Made by a program: the position numbers and the translations under genes. The notes below the pieces were generated by a model. That model had not been told where the DNA came from. It saw only the letters and a list, made by a program, of their open reading frames with translations, and searched no databases. Below are positions 16,294 to 24,672 of a DNA stretch of 47,631 bases, in pieces. Each line of letters starts with the position of its first letter. Positions within the stretch are counted from its first letter, which is position 1. The DNA lies in contig JAZNQN010000040.1 in the NCBI GenBank assembly GCA_045590195.1, positions 1-47,631 on the forward strand. Direction: 5' to 3'. This DNA is from JAZNQN01 sp045590195. Lineage in GTDB: Bacteria > Bacillota > Clostridia > UMGS1883 > UMGS1540.

Positions 16294-17084
16294 TTAAGCG
16301 TTTCATAATATTCTTTAATATCCTTGAATATGTAATCAGGTTCAACGTCGCTTTCTTTCAAAGTTTCCATTGTACCTTCGCCGCTAAGCACGAAAACTGC
16401 CGTAATTCCGGCGTTTTTACCGCTTGCAACATCAGTATAAAGTCTGTCGCCAAAAATTATTGCTTCTTCCTTTGTAAATCCGCTTTTTTCAACTGCAAGA
16501 TTTATCATTTCGGGTTGTGGTTTACCAATGAATTTCGGTCTGCGTTTTGTTGCGTTGTAAAGCATGTCACTAACGCTTCCGCAATCCGGAACAAAGCCAT
16601 AGTAAGTTGGGCAAACATAATCAGGGTTTGTTGCTACAAAATCTATATCTTTTCCAAGCAAAATACAAGCATCTTCAAGTTTTTTGAAGGTAAGTTCAGT
16701 ATCAAATCCCATACAAAGGCAATCAATTCCATCTTCAATTGAATCACAAATATTAAGCCCTTCATCTCTGAATTGGGATTTAAGCGACTGTGTTCCAAAA
16801 ACATAAATCTTCTTATAATTTTTCTTTTTTAGATAGATTGCAGTTGCATCAGCAGAAGTTAAAAATTCGTCGGCAGTAGCATTTATACCCATAGCTGAAA
16901 GTTTTTCAATGTACTTTGTTACGCTTTTTGACGAATTATTTGTTAAAAACATATATTTCCCGCCAATTTCTTTTATATAGCTTAAAAATTCCAATGTTCC
17001 TTCAAACAATGAATTATCAATATAAATTGTACCATCCATATCTAAAAGATATAATTTTTTATTTTTAAGGTTTGAAATATCCAT
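16278..17084 (-). CDS. HAD-IIA phosphatase (NagD / glycerol-3-phosphatase type)
   Basis: This 268-residue protein shows HAD motif I LLDMDGTIY (two catalytic Asp), motif II FLTNNSSKS, the type IIA cap, and motifs III/IV KPQPEMIN and IIFGDRLYTDV. I start it at 17084, behind an AGGGGAG ribosome site that overlaps the end of glpP. HAD-IIA enzymes include nucleotide and pyridoxal phosphatases and the glycerol-3-phosphate phosphatases (mammalian PGP, mycobacterial Rv1692). Its place as the last gene of a glycerol-3-phosphate operon makes glycerol-3-phosphate a likely substrate, by inference. Confidence 0.85.
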   Translation of the reverse strand: MDISNLKNKKLYLLDMDGTIYIDNSLFEGTLEFLSYIKEIGGKYMFLTNNSSKSVTKYIEKLSAMGINATADEFLTSADATAIYLKKKNYKKIYVFGTQSLKSQFRDEGLNICDSIEDGIDCLCMGFDTELTFKKLEDACILLGKDIDFVATNPDYVCPTYYGFVPDCGSVSDMLYNATKRRPKFIGKPQPEMINLAVEKSGFTKEEAIIFGDRLYTDVASGKNAGITAVFVLSGEGTMETLKESDVEPDYIFKDIKEYYETLKNAGV

Positions 17085-17095
17085 GTTGTACTCCC

Positions 17096-17635
17096 CTATC
17101 TGTTCCAAAATTCTTTTTTACCGGTAGAAATTGTAATAGCTCCGCTTTCTATTGCAGCTTTAATTTCATCTTCGGTTTCAATAAGTCCACCGGCAATTAT
17201 AGGTGTACTAAGTTCATTTTTTAAGTATCTTACAACTTTTGGCAAAACTCCGGGCATAATTTCGGCAACATCACCTTTTGATTGTTTAACAGTTTCAACA
17301 GTTGTTGACAGAGACTTATTATCAACCAGAAAAAACCTTTGAACTGTGAAAATCCCCTCTTCTTTTGCTATTTTTATAAGATTTGACCTTGTGCTTATAA
17401 TGCCATCAATACGCATTCTGCCAAGCAAATGTATCCCTGCCCTATCCTTGCCTATTCCTTCCATTAAATCGATATGAACAAAAAGTTTTTTTGCAGCTTC
17501 ACGGCATTTTTTGAGCATTTCAGACAAAGTTAATACACTAGGCGAAAGCCAAAAAATTACATCACAATCAGATTTTAAAGCAACTTCAAAATCATTTTCA
17601 CATCTTACCGCCGCAATAACTTTTTCACTAATCAT
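17096..17635 (-). CDS. glpP: Glycerol-3-phosphate-responsive antiterminator GlpP
   Basis: This 179-residue TIM-barrel-like RNA-binding protein matches GlpP: KVIAAVRCENDFEVALKS at the start, KKLFVHIDLMEGIGKDRAGI, DGIISTRSNLIKIAKEEG, and the C-terminal TPIIAGGLIETEDEIKAAIESGAITISTG. In Bacillus subtilis GlpP binds glycerol-3-phosphate and prevents termination in the glpD leader. The ATG at 17635 follows GGAGGG. It lies within the operon whose leader holds a strong terminator (20671-20722), so it probably controls its own expression. Confidence 0.93.
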   Translation of the reverse strand: MISEKVIAAVRCENDFEVALKSDCDVIFWLSPSVLTLSEMLKKCREAAKKLFVHIDLMEGIGKDRAGIHLLGRMRIDGIISTRSNLIKIAKEEGIFTVQRFFLVDNKSLSTTVETVKQSKGDVAEIMPGVLPKVVRYLKNELSTPIIAGGLIETEDEIKAAIESGAITISTGKKEFWNR

Positions 17636-17649
17636 ATTTCCCTCCAAAT

Positions 17650-17988
17650 TCAGGCGTTGTCGGCCGCTATAATATTGCTTCCGAATACATTCTTAATTAT
17701 AACATCTCCGGCTGAAATTGGCAATACCGGAGTGAAATTATTTATAATTTCCATACATTCAAAAATTTTTTCTTTTGGAATGGGTTTATCTGTTTTAACA
17801 GGTAAAAGCTTGCCGTTTGGGCAAAAAACTGTTGATGTAACAGTTCTTGTAGGAGCAGTGCATTCTGAAATAGCGTAGGCTTCTCCTCTTTTACAGGTGT
17901 TGCCGCAAACTTTTATTTCTCCATTTATCTCTTCAGCAACCAAGCTGCAACCAAGCGGGCAAATGATGCAGGTTAATTCTCTCTTCAT
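17650..17988 (-). CDS. DUF1667 Cys-motif protein of the glycerol-3-phosphate dehydrogenase operon
   Basis: This 112-residue protein has four cysteines in an N-terminal cluster (CIICPLGC and CGNTCKRG), as expected for DUF1667, and could bind metal or an iron-sulfur cluster. The family is found with GlpA/GlpB-like oxidoreductases in Clostridia and may be a small electron-transfer subunit. Its start overlaps the stop of the preceding gene (TAATG), so they are translationally coupled. No enzymatic activity has been assigned. Confidence 0.85.
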   Translation of the reverse strand: MKRELTCIICPLGCSLVAEEINGEIKVCGNTCKRGEAYAISECTAPTRTVTSTVFCPNGKLLPVKTDKPIPKEKIFECMEIINNFTPVLPISAGDVIIKNVFGSNIIAADNA

Positions 17989-19226
17989 TACAGTACCTCC
18001 ATTTTAAGTTCAATATCGCCACTGGCAGAAAGTAAATCTTTATTAAGCATTACCTTTTCCATTTCCCCAGGTGCAACTTTAACTTTCTTTTTAGAAAATA
18101 AAACATTACCATTTTGTTCTGCTGTAATTTTTACATTTCTGAATTCATCGCTTACTCTGAAGTATACAGAAATGTCGCCATCTGTTTTTGTAATTTTCTG
18201 AGGCACAGTATATCTTATATTATTGCTGCGTGAAATTTTAATGTTTAACTTTTCTTCACTTTTATTTTTAACATATTCTGCAGCGCTTTTTCCGGCTATT
18301 TCTCCTTCTTCGGAAACAAAGTCAACAAGGTCATGTACATGCAAAACATTGCCACATGAAAAAATGCCGTCAATTTCTGTTTCTCTGTTTTGGTCAACAG
18401 TTGCACCGCCGGTAATGCGATCAAGAGAAATACCAGCCGACTTTGTGAGTTCATTTTCCGGAATTAATCCAACAGACAAAAGAAGAGTATCGCAAGGTAT
18501 ATATTCTTCGGTTTCATGAATGGGCTTTCTATTTTTGTCAACTGCCGCAATTGTTACGCCTTCAAGGCGCTTTTTGCCGTGAATTTTAACAACTGTATGT
18601 GAAAGCTTAAGCGGAATATTAAAGTCGTTTAAACACTGCTCAATATTTCTTGCAAGGCCACCTGAGTATGGCATAATCTCACAAACAGCTCTTACCTTAG
18701 CGCCTTCAAGAGTCATTCTTCTTGCCATAATAAGCCCGATATCTCCAGAGCCTAATATAACAACTTCTTTACCAGGAAGATAACCTTTAATGTTAACAAG
18801 TTTCTGTGCAGTACCCGCACTGAAAACACCGGCAGGACGGCTTCCTGGTATATTCAGTGCACCTCTGGAACGCTCGCGACATCCCATTGCGAGGACAACT
18901 GCTTTTGCACGAATTTCAAAAATGCCGTCTTCTTCGTTGATAGCAGTTACAACTTTATCGGCAGAGATATCAAGAACTGTTGTGCACAGTTTATATTCAA
19001 TTCCAAGTTCTTTTACTCTGTTTGAATACCTGAGTGCATACTCTGGGCCAGTAAGCTCTTCGCCAAATTTATGAAGACCAAAACCATTATGAATACATTG
19101 CATCAATATTCCGCCAAGACGGTTTTCGCGCTCTAAAATCAAAATATTTTTAATTCCGTTTTCATAAGCAGATATTGCCGCACTCATACCTGTGGGTCCG
19201 CCACCTATAATTACAAGATCAATCAT
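17988..19226 (-). CDS. FAD/NAD(P)-dependent oxidoreductase, GlpB-like subunit
   Basis: This 412-residue flavoprotein begins with an FAD dinucleotide fold (VIIGGGPTGMSAAISAYENG) and has a second nucleotide fold in the middle (EVVILGSGDIGLIMARRM), plus the late FAD motif VDQNRETEIDGIFSCGNVLHVHDLVD. It looks like the partner of the GlpA-like protein, passing electrons between FAD and NAD(P) or a carrier. Clostridial operons with these two plus DUF1667 are usually annotated as an alternative glycerol-3-phosphate dehydrogenase complex. It overlaps the upstream gene by four bases. Confidence 0.85.
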   Translation of the reverse strand: MIDLVIIGGGPTGMSAAISAYENGIKNILILERENRLGGILMQCIHNGFGLHKFGEELTGPEYALRYSNRVKELGIEYKLCTTVLDISADKVVTAINEEDGIFEIRAKAVVLAMGCRERSRGALNIPGSRPAGVFSAGTAQKLVNIKGYLPGKEVVILGSGDIGLIMARRMTLEGAKVRAVCEIMPYSGGLARNIEQCLNDFNIPLKLSHTVVKIHGKKRLEGVTIAAVDKNRKPIHETEEYIPCDTLLLSVGLIPENELTKSAGISLDRITGGATVDQNRETEIDGIFSCGNVLHVHDLVDFVSEEGEIAGKSAAEYVKNKSEEKLNIKISRSNNIRYTVPQKITKTDGDISVYFRVSDEFRNVKITAEQNGNVLFSKKKVKVAPGEMEKVMLNKDLLSASGDIELKMEVL

Positions 19227-20656
19227 GCTCTGCCTCCTTTCTTGCCAATAACAATTTCTGAATTTTCGCCGCTTTTGTTAACTTTTTCAAAAGGTATTTC
19301 AAGTTCTTTTGAAATAAGTTCCATTATGCTTGGCGAACAGAAACCTCCCTGACAACGGCCCATCTGAGCTCTTGTTCTTCTTTTAACACCGTCGAGATCG
19401 CGTGCTTTTGGATTTCTTCGTAAAGCGTCGAGAATTTCGCCTTCGGTAACCTTTTCGCATCGGCAAACAATTTTCCCGAATGATTTATCCTTTTTAATTA
19501 TTTTATTTTTTTCGGCTACAGAAGCATTTCTGAAATAATGCATTGGTTTTCTTACCGGATTAAAATCAGGCTTTTCTGTTAATTTAAGCCCCAAATTTTC
19601 AAGGAGTTCTTTTACATAAATCGCAATCGCAGGCGAAGCCGAAAGGCCCGGAGATTCAATTCCTGCTACATTTACAAAACCGGCAACAGGCGAATTTATA
19701 ATAAAGTCACCAGTACTGCCAACTGAGCGAAGTCCGCAAAACGACGTAATTGCCATATTAAGCGGAAGATTTTTCACGCTCTTTCCGGCACCGCTTTTAA
19801 CCGCTTCAAGGCCACCCTCAGTTATTTCTTTGTTGTCCTTATCGGTTAAATCAACTGAGGTTGGTCCAAGTAAAACGTTGTTATCAACAGTTGGAGTAAC
19901 AAGTATCCCCTTCCCCATTTTACCAGGAACAACGAAAATTGTGTGTGATACCAAATTGCCGCATTCTTTGTCGAGTAATATGTATTCTCCACTTCTTGGA
20001 TGAACGTCAAAAGAATTATCACCTGCAAGCTTTGCGATTTTATCAGAGTTAATGCCTGCAGCGTTTATAACATATCTGGCTTCAATGCTCTCATTCCCTG
20101 ACGAAACCACAAATGTGCCATCATTCTTATCAATAGATTTAACATCGAAATTTAATTTAAGTTCTGCCCCGTTATCCATAGCATTTCCAATTGCAGCCAC
20201 AGTAAGCTCGTAAGGGCAAACTATTGCTCCGCCTGGCGCATAAAGCGCACATATCGCTTCATCAGAAACGTTTTCTTCAAGTGCTTTTAGTTCTTCTTTT
20301 TCCAAAACTTTTAAACCTTTAACACCATTTTTTATTCCGCGGCTTAAAAGTTCTTCTATTGTTTTTCTTTCTTCATCACTAAATGCAAGAACTAATGAAC
20401 CATTTTTCTTATAAGGTACACCGAGTTCTTTTGTAATTTCTTCCATCATTTGTGAACCCAAAACATTAAGTTTCGCTTTTAGGGAACCTTCCTTTGCATC
20501 GAACCCCGCGTGGACTATTGCAGAATTTGCCTTAGATGAGCCCATACACACATCATTTTCTTTTTCAAGAATACAAATCTTAAGATCGTATTTTGAAAGT
20601 TCTCGGGCAATCATTCCGCCGGCAACGCCTCCACCAATAATAGCTACATCAAACAT
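19223..20656 (-). CDS. glpA: GlpA-like FAD-dependent glycerol-3-phosphate dehydrogenase with BFD-like domain
   Basis: This 477-residue protein has an N-terminal FAD-binding motif (VAIIGGGVAGGMIARELSKY) and a DAO-type oxidoreductase domain to about residue 370. The C-terminal BFD-like [2Fe-2S] domain has the four cysteines in CRCEKV and GRCQGGFC. It should oxidise glycerol-3-phosphate to dihydroxyacetone phosphate, although related fused proteins act on other hydroxy acids. The operon partners (GlpB-like, DUF1667, GlpP) support glycerol-3-phosphate. It is the first gene behind the regulated leader and has an ACGGAGG ribosome site. Confidence 0.85.
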   Translation of the reverse strand: MFDVAIIGGGVAGGMIARELSKYDLKICILEKENDVCMGSSKANSAIVHAGFDAKEGSLKAKLNVLGSQMMEEITKELGVPYKKNGSLVLAFSDEERKTIEELLSRGIKNGVKGLKVLEKEELKALEENVSDEAICALYAPGGAIVCPYELTVAAIGNAMDNGAELKLNFDVKSIDKNDGTFVVSSGNESIEARYVINAAGINSDKIAKLAGDNSFDVHPRSGEYILLDKECGNLVSHTIFVVPGKMGKGILVTPTVDNNVLLGPTSVDLTDKDNKEITEGGLEAVKSGAGKSVKNLPLNMAITSFCGLRSVGSTGDFIINSPVAGFVNVAGIESPGLSASPAIAIYVKELLENLGLKLTEKPDFNPVRKPMHYFRNASVAEKNKIIKKDKSFGKIVCRCEKVTEGEILDALRRNPKARDLDGVKRRTRAQMGRCQGGFCSPSIMELISKELEIPFEKVNKSGENSEIVIGKKGGRA

Positions 20657-20670
20657 AATAAACCTCCGTT

Positions 20671-20722
20671 AAAAATAAAAAAGCGCACCAAAATAACACA
20701 TGCTAGTGTTATTTTGATGCGT
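20671..20722 (-). terminator. Leader terminator of the glp operon, probable GlpP target
   Basis: On the minus strand the arms run from 20722 to 20706 and from 20699 to 20683 (16 pairs with one G-U, core CAAAATAACAC), followed at once by TTTTTTATTTTT. The hairpin lies between the promoter and the glpA ribosome site. With glpP in the same operon, it is the expected place for antitermination. Confidence 0.85.
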
Positions 20723-20745
20723 CTCCAAAACTCGACATCAAGTTT

Positions 20746-20774
20746 AGTGTAATACTATTTAAGCAATTTGTCAA
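20746..20774 (-). promoter_or_regulatory. Promoter of the glp operon
   Basis: On the minus strand TTGACA (20769-20774) and TACACT (20746-20751) are 17 bp apart. Predicted transcription start near 20739 gives a leader of about 83 bases that contains the terminator. Confidence 0.7.
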
Positions 20775-20810
20775 GCTAAAAAATAAATTTAATTAAACTT
20801 TTCTGATTAT

Positions 20811-20839
20811 TTGACATTAACTCAACTTTGTTATATAAT
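20811..20839 (+). promoter_or_regulatory. Consensus sigma-A promoter of the DUF3048 gene
   Basis: TTGACA (20811-20816) and TATAAT (20834-20839) with a 17-bp spacer are a full consensus match, which suggests strong constitutive expression. Confidence 0.85.
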
Positions 20840-20868
20840 ATAATCAACACTTAATACGGAGGTAAATT

Positions 20869-21864
20869 ATGAATAAAAAAGCACAAAAAATTTCAGCTGT
20901 TTTTCTGTCTCTAATGCTCTTGTCGGGATGCGGAAAACAAGCTCCGACAACTGAGCCTACACCAACACCTGAAGTTGCCGAAACTAAAATTGAAAATTTT
21001 TACACTAAATATAAGGATATGAAAACAAGACCGGTTGCAGTAATGATAGATAATGATAATGGCGATGCAAGGCCGCATGCCGGAATTGAAGATGCTTATC
21101 TTATATATGAAGTAACAGTTGAAGGTGCTGCCACAAGACTTATGGCGCTTTTCTCTGATGCTGAAACCAAAAAAATTGGCCCAGTTCGCTCTTCAAGACA
21201 TTATTTTCTTGATTATGCTTTGGAACACGATGCTATTTACACACATTTTGGGTGGAGTCCAAGAGCTCAGAGCGATATTTCTTCCCTCGGAGTTAATAAT
21301 ATAAATGGTTTGTTTGACAATTCTTTCTGGCGTGAAGAAAAATACAAAGGTGACTATCACAGTGCATTTACTTCAATGGAAAAAATTAATTCTCAAATTG
21401 AAAGCAAGAAATACAGAACCGAAGTTAAGAACACCCCTCTCGCCTATGCTGATAAAAATTACAAACTTGGCGGAGAAGTTCTTAACAGCTTGACAATTCC
21501 TTATGCGCCTTTCTACAAAGTTTCATATAAATATAATGAAGCGAATGCTACATATGACAGATATATAAATGGAAGTTTACATCCACTTCAGGGTGATGGT
21601 AAAATTGAAGCAAAAAATATTATAGTAATGATTATGCCGCATGCATCATTGGGTGACGGAAGTGCAAGAATCAACATTTCAGATGTTGGCAGCGGAAAAG
21701 GTTATTTTATAACCGAAGGCGAATATATTCCAATTACATGGACTAAAGAATCAAGAACTGCAAAAACTGTTTTTAAAGATGAAGATGGCGACGAGGTTTT
21801 GCTAAACCACGGCCAAACTTGGATTCAGGTAGTTTCCACATCACACTCAGTTGTAATAGAATAA
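20869..21864 (+). CDS. DUF3048 lipoprotein (YerB-like)
   Basis: This 331-residue protein has a lipoprotein signal with lipobox LLSGC (Cys21), then a Thr/Pro-rich spacer (TEPTPTPEV) and the DUF3048 core: RPVAVMIDNDNGDARPHAGIEDAYLIYEVTVEG, IGPVRSSRHYFLDYALEHDAIYTHFGWSP. The C-terminal DUF3048 part ends KDEDGDEVLLNHGQTWIQVV. It should sit on the outer face of the membrane. YerB of Bacillus has been linked to cell-envelope maintenance, but the biochemical function is unknown. It is a single-gene unit between divergent and convergent neighbours. Confidence 0.9.
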   Translation: MNKKAQKISAVFLSLMLLSGCGKQAPTTEPTPTPEVAETKIENFYTKYKDMKTRPVAVMIDNDNGDARPHAGIEDAYLIYEVTVEGAATRLMALFSDAETKKIGPVRSSRHYFLDYALEHDAIYTHFGWSPRAQSDISSLGVNNINGLFDNSFWREEKYKGDYHSAFTSMEKINSQIESKKYRTEVKNTPLAYADKNYKLGGEVLNSLTIPYAPFYKVSYKYNEANATYDRYINGSLHPLQGDGKIEAKNIIVMIMPHASLGDGSARINISDVGSGKGYFITEGEYIPITWTKESRTAKTVFKDEDGDEVLLNHGQTWIQVVSTSHSVVIE

Positions 21865-21866
21865 AG

Positions 21867-21895
21867 AAAACGCAGCTTAAAAGCTGCGTTTTTAA
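21867..21895. terminator. Bidirectional terminator after the DUF3048 gene
   Basis: AAAACGCAGCTT (21867-21878) is followed, after two bases, by its reverse complement and a T-run. The GH20 gene ends at 21896 on the other strand. Confidence 0.88.
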
Positions 21896-23836
21896 TTATT
21901 TAATTTCAATACTTTTAACTTTTACATAATCCTCAAAACCACTTTTAGCAACATATTCACATTTTTCAACTTCGCCGGTAACAGGAATAACTGTTGTATA
22001 CCACATGCCATTTTCATCTTTAGAAATTTTACATGCGCTGGCAGAGTAAGCGATATCTCTGTCAAGCGTATATGACCACGAGTATGTACTCATACATCTT
22101 TCAAGCCTTGAAGTGTTGAGGCCGCAATTAAGCACAAACATAACAGGGAAAATCTTTTCAGTTCCGTCTTTATATGTTATATGATAGTTACCAAGTGTTA
22201 AAAAGTCGGTGTCAACACGTGCCATTTGCCCATAATATTTTCTGCCTTCATCCCAGTCTTTAACAATAGAATGGGTAACTTCAATATGGCGTGAATTAAG
22301 CGTTTTGTGGTTCCATATATTGTAAAGCGCTTCAAAAGTGTCGTACATATTTTCAATGTGATCAAACTCGGTTCTGCTATGACTCCATGCAATTACAGAG
22401 CCATATCCCATTTCAAAAATAGTTCCCCATAGTTGTGTACAATATTCGCTTGTTTCCGACCAACTTGAAACGCTGAAACCTTTTGCACCAAGTTCAAACC
22501 TTTTCTTGTAACCAAAAAGCCTTGAAGGACCACAGTTACCATATATCATATTTTTTCCTGATTTAAGAAAAACATCGTTAAGTCTTGGCTCAATTGAATA
22601 ATACCAGTTGCAGTATGTAATGTCAGCAGGTAATAAATCAGCGCAATCAGCTGTGTCGCGAATTATCTGGTGATGTCCCTGCTCCTTTACCCAATCTGGA
22701 GCATTAAACCAATGCATATCATAAAGCGGATATTCTTTTCCCATGATTTCAACTGTTTTTACTTTGCCCTGTGTAGGTACAGAATAAAGGTGTTTTTCTG
22801 CTCCGCCGTGAACCTCTCCTGTTTGGTCCATAACTCTGCAAAGTTTATCGCCCCACATATATGTATCTACGCCGCGGCTTTTTAAATAGTTGTAGCTTTT
22901 AAGCACATCTTCTGCATAAAGCTCAGCAGGATTTTTATCTTTGCATTTATCACAAACACACATATTCCACCATTCATCATGACCAATGTGAATAGCTTTT
23001 GGGTTGAAAACTTCGATAACTTCGTCGTAAAAATCAAAGACAAGTTTATACAAATCAGGATTAGACGGGCAGCAAGTAGCTGCAAAAGGCTCATCCATAC
23101 ATTCGCGAAGTTCAGGATGACTTACAAGAAAATATTCGCTATGCGAAAGTGAAGGAACCTCAGGAACAATTTCAACACATCTTTCACGGCAGTAATCAAC
23201 AATATCCTTCATTTCTTCGTGTGAATAAACTGCGCCACCGGCATTACAGGTGTGGATTGAATTTTTTGTTCTGTAGTATGCTTTTCCAACATAATTCATT
23301 TTTTCTAATGTTTCATTTACTGAAGCGCAATAATCTATCCAGCCCTGATTTACTTCGGGATGGCGTTTGAATTCCAGTGCCCCGCAAATTTCAAGCAAAA
23401 TTGCGTTATATCCTAAATGAACAATTGTATCTATGAGTTTGTAAAAATAGTCAAGTTCGGATTTTGGTGGAAGAAAAATTCTTATTGAGCGATGCTCACA
23501 GGCTGGATAATTCCACCAGATGCCTTTCTGAATTTTGCCTTTGTATTTATCCATAATAGAACAAGCAGCATAAAGCTTTGCTCTGTCACTGTCAGCAAAA
23601 ACAGTAATATTGTCAGCAACTTCAACAATATAGCCCTCATTGTTTTCAACGTAGTTTTGGCCGAGCTTTTCACTAACAAGTTTTTTTGCGTATTCATCTA
23701 TAGGTTTAAACTCGACAACAGCATTGCCGCCGGTAAGATTTGCAAGCTTTTCACAGGCTACACCATCAGCACCAAAACATTTTCCTGAAAGAGATATAAA
23801 CCCAGCTTCAAGTTTTTTATAGCTGTCATTATACAT
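21896..23836 (-). CDS. Glycoside hydrolase family 20 protein (beta-N-acetylhexosaminidase-like)
   Basis: This 646-residue protein has a GH20b-like N-terminal domain (about residues 1-110) and a TIM barrel with the family's catalytic Asp-Glu pair D287-E288 in HIGHDEWW. A Cys-rich stretch NMCVCDKCKDK follows. Family members remove terminal GlcNAc or GalNAc by substrate-assisted catalysis. There is no signal peptide, so it would act inside the cell on imported or recycled amino sugars. I start it at 23836 because GGGAGTG precedes that ATG; a 20-residue longer frame has no support. No sugar transporter is next to it. Confidence 0.85.
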   Translation of the reverse strand: MYNDSYKKLEAGFISLSGKCFGADGVACEKLANLTGGNAVVEFKPIDEYAKKLVSEKLGQNYVENNEGYIVEVADNITVFADSDRAKLYAACSIMDKYKGKIQKGIWWNYPACEHRSIRIFLPPKSELDYFYKLIDTIVHLGYNAILLEICGALEFKRHPEVNQGWIDYCASVNETLEKMNYVGKAYYRTKNSIHTCNAGGAVYSHEEMKDIVDYCRERCVEIVPEVPSLSHSEYFLVSHPELRECMDEPFAATCCPSNPDLYKLVFDFYDEVIEVFNPKAIHIGHDEWWNMCVCDKCKDKNPAELYAEDVLKSYNYLKSRGVDTYMWGDKLCRVMDQTGEVHGGAEKHLYSVPTQGKVKTVEIMGKEYPLYDMHWFNAPDWVKEQGHHQIIRDTADCADLLPADITYCNWYYSIEPRLNDVFLKSGKNMIYGNCGPSRLFGYKKRFELGAKGFSVSSWSETSEYCTQLWGTIFEMGYGSVIAWSHSRTEFDHIENMYDTFEALYNIWNHKTLNSRHIEVTHSIVKDWDEGRKYYGQMARVDTDFLTLGNYHITYKDGTEKIFPVMFVLNCGLNTSRLERCMSTYSWSYTLDRDIAYSASACKISKDENGMWYTTVIPVTGEVEKCEYVAKSGFEDYVKVKSIEIK

Positions 23837-23867
23837 AAAATCACTCCCAAAATAAAAATCCAAAGAG

Positions 23868-23896
23868 ATTATAGCACCAAAAACTTTTAAATGCAA
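23868..23896 (-). promoter_or_regulatory. Promoter of the GH20 gene
   Basis: On the minus strand TTGCAT (23891-23896) and TATAAT (23868-23873) have a 17-bp spacer, about 30 bases before the chosen start. Confidence 0.65.
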
Positions 23897-24011
23897 TAGC
23901 TTTTTATGAAATTTTATATAATAAAATTCATTCCATTTTTTTCTTTACATAAAAATTTCCTTGTTGCGCAAAATACAACTGTAAAATTAAACAAAAGGAG
24001 CATATTTATAT

Positions 24012-24554
24012 ATGAAAGCAACAGGAATTGTAAGAAGAATTGACGATTTGGGGCGAGTAGTAATACCAAAGGAAATTAGAAGAACTCACAGAATTAAAGA
24101 AGGAGATCCACTTGAAATTTTTACCGACCGCGAAGGCGAAGTAATATTTAAAAAGTACTCTCCAATCGGTGAACTTGCAGATTTTGCCGGAAGTTATGCC
24201 GATGCATTATCAAAAACAATTGGTCACCCGGTTTGCATAACTGACAAAGACAGAGTTATTTCTATTTCAGGTGTACCAAAAAGAGAGCTTCTTGACAAAA
24301 AAATTGCATCGGAAATTGAATCTTTAATGGAAGAAAAGACAACTTTTGTTAAAAAAAGCAAGGAAAATAAGGAAATTTACATTTGCGAGGACAATAACAA
24401 ATATCAGGTAGGTGCCTTGGCTCCTATTATTTCTGAAGGAGATTCAATTGGCAGTGTAATAATATTTAGCGATGACGGCAAAACAATGACTGAAATTGAA
24501 GAAAAATCAACTGAAACAGCTGCAGCATTTCTTGGAAAACAAATGGATATATAA
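24012..24554 (+). CDS. spoVT: Stage V sporulation protein T
   Basis: This 180-residue transcription factor joins an N-terminal AbrB swapped-hairpin DNA-binding domain (MKATGIVRRIDDLGRVVIPKEIRR, residues 1-50) to a C-terminal GAF-like domain (about 60-178). SpoVT modulates forespore sigma-G genes and is required for normal spores. The ATG follows AAAGGAG. I could not identify a clear sigma-G promoter in front. Its DNA-binding domain is closely similar to the small AbrB-type regulator at 34326. Confidence 0.96.
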   Translation: MKATGIVRRIDDLGRVVIPKEIRRTHRIKEGDPLEIFTDREGEVIFKKYSPIGELADFAGSYADALSKTIGHPVCITDKDRVISISGVPKRELLDKKIASEIESLMEEKTTFVKKSKENKEIYICEDNNKYQVGALAPIISEGDSIGSVIIFSDDGKTMTEIEEKSTETAAAFLGKQMDI

Positions 24555-24560
24555 AATTTT

Positions 24561-24590
24561 GGCAAACCGCAGGGTTTGCCTTATTTTTTT
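24561..24590 (+). terminator. Terminator after spoVT
   Basis: GGCAAACC, loop GCAG, GGTTTGCC (24561-24580) then TTATTTTTTT. Confidence 0.9.
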
Positions 24591-24599
24591 AAATTTTTC

Positions 24600-24628
24600 T
24601 TGAAAAAATGCAAAATATGTAGTATAAT
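24600..24628 (+). promoter_or_regulatory. Sigma-A promoter of lon
   Basis: TTGAAA (24600-24605) and TATAAT (24623-24628) with a 17-bp spacer. No CIRCE or CtsR-like heat-shock operator is seen around it. Confidence 0.75.
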
Positions 24629-24672
24629 GTATTTTGGTTTATTTTGTTTTAGAAAGAAAGGTTACTTAAACT

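Noticed and set aside
16278..17084. HAD protein as the missing histidinol-phosphate phosphatase
   Set aside because: It is the NagD-like IIA type in a glycerol-3-phosphate operon, far from the his genes; the known HAD histidinol phosphatases are of another subclass.
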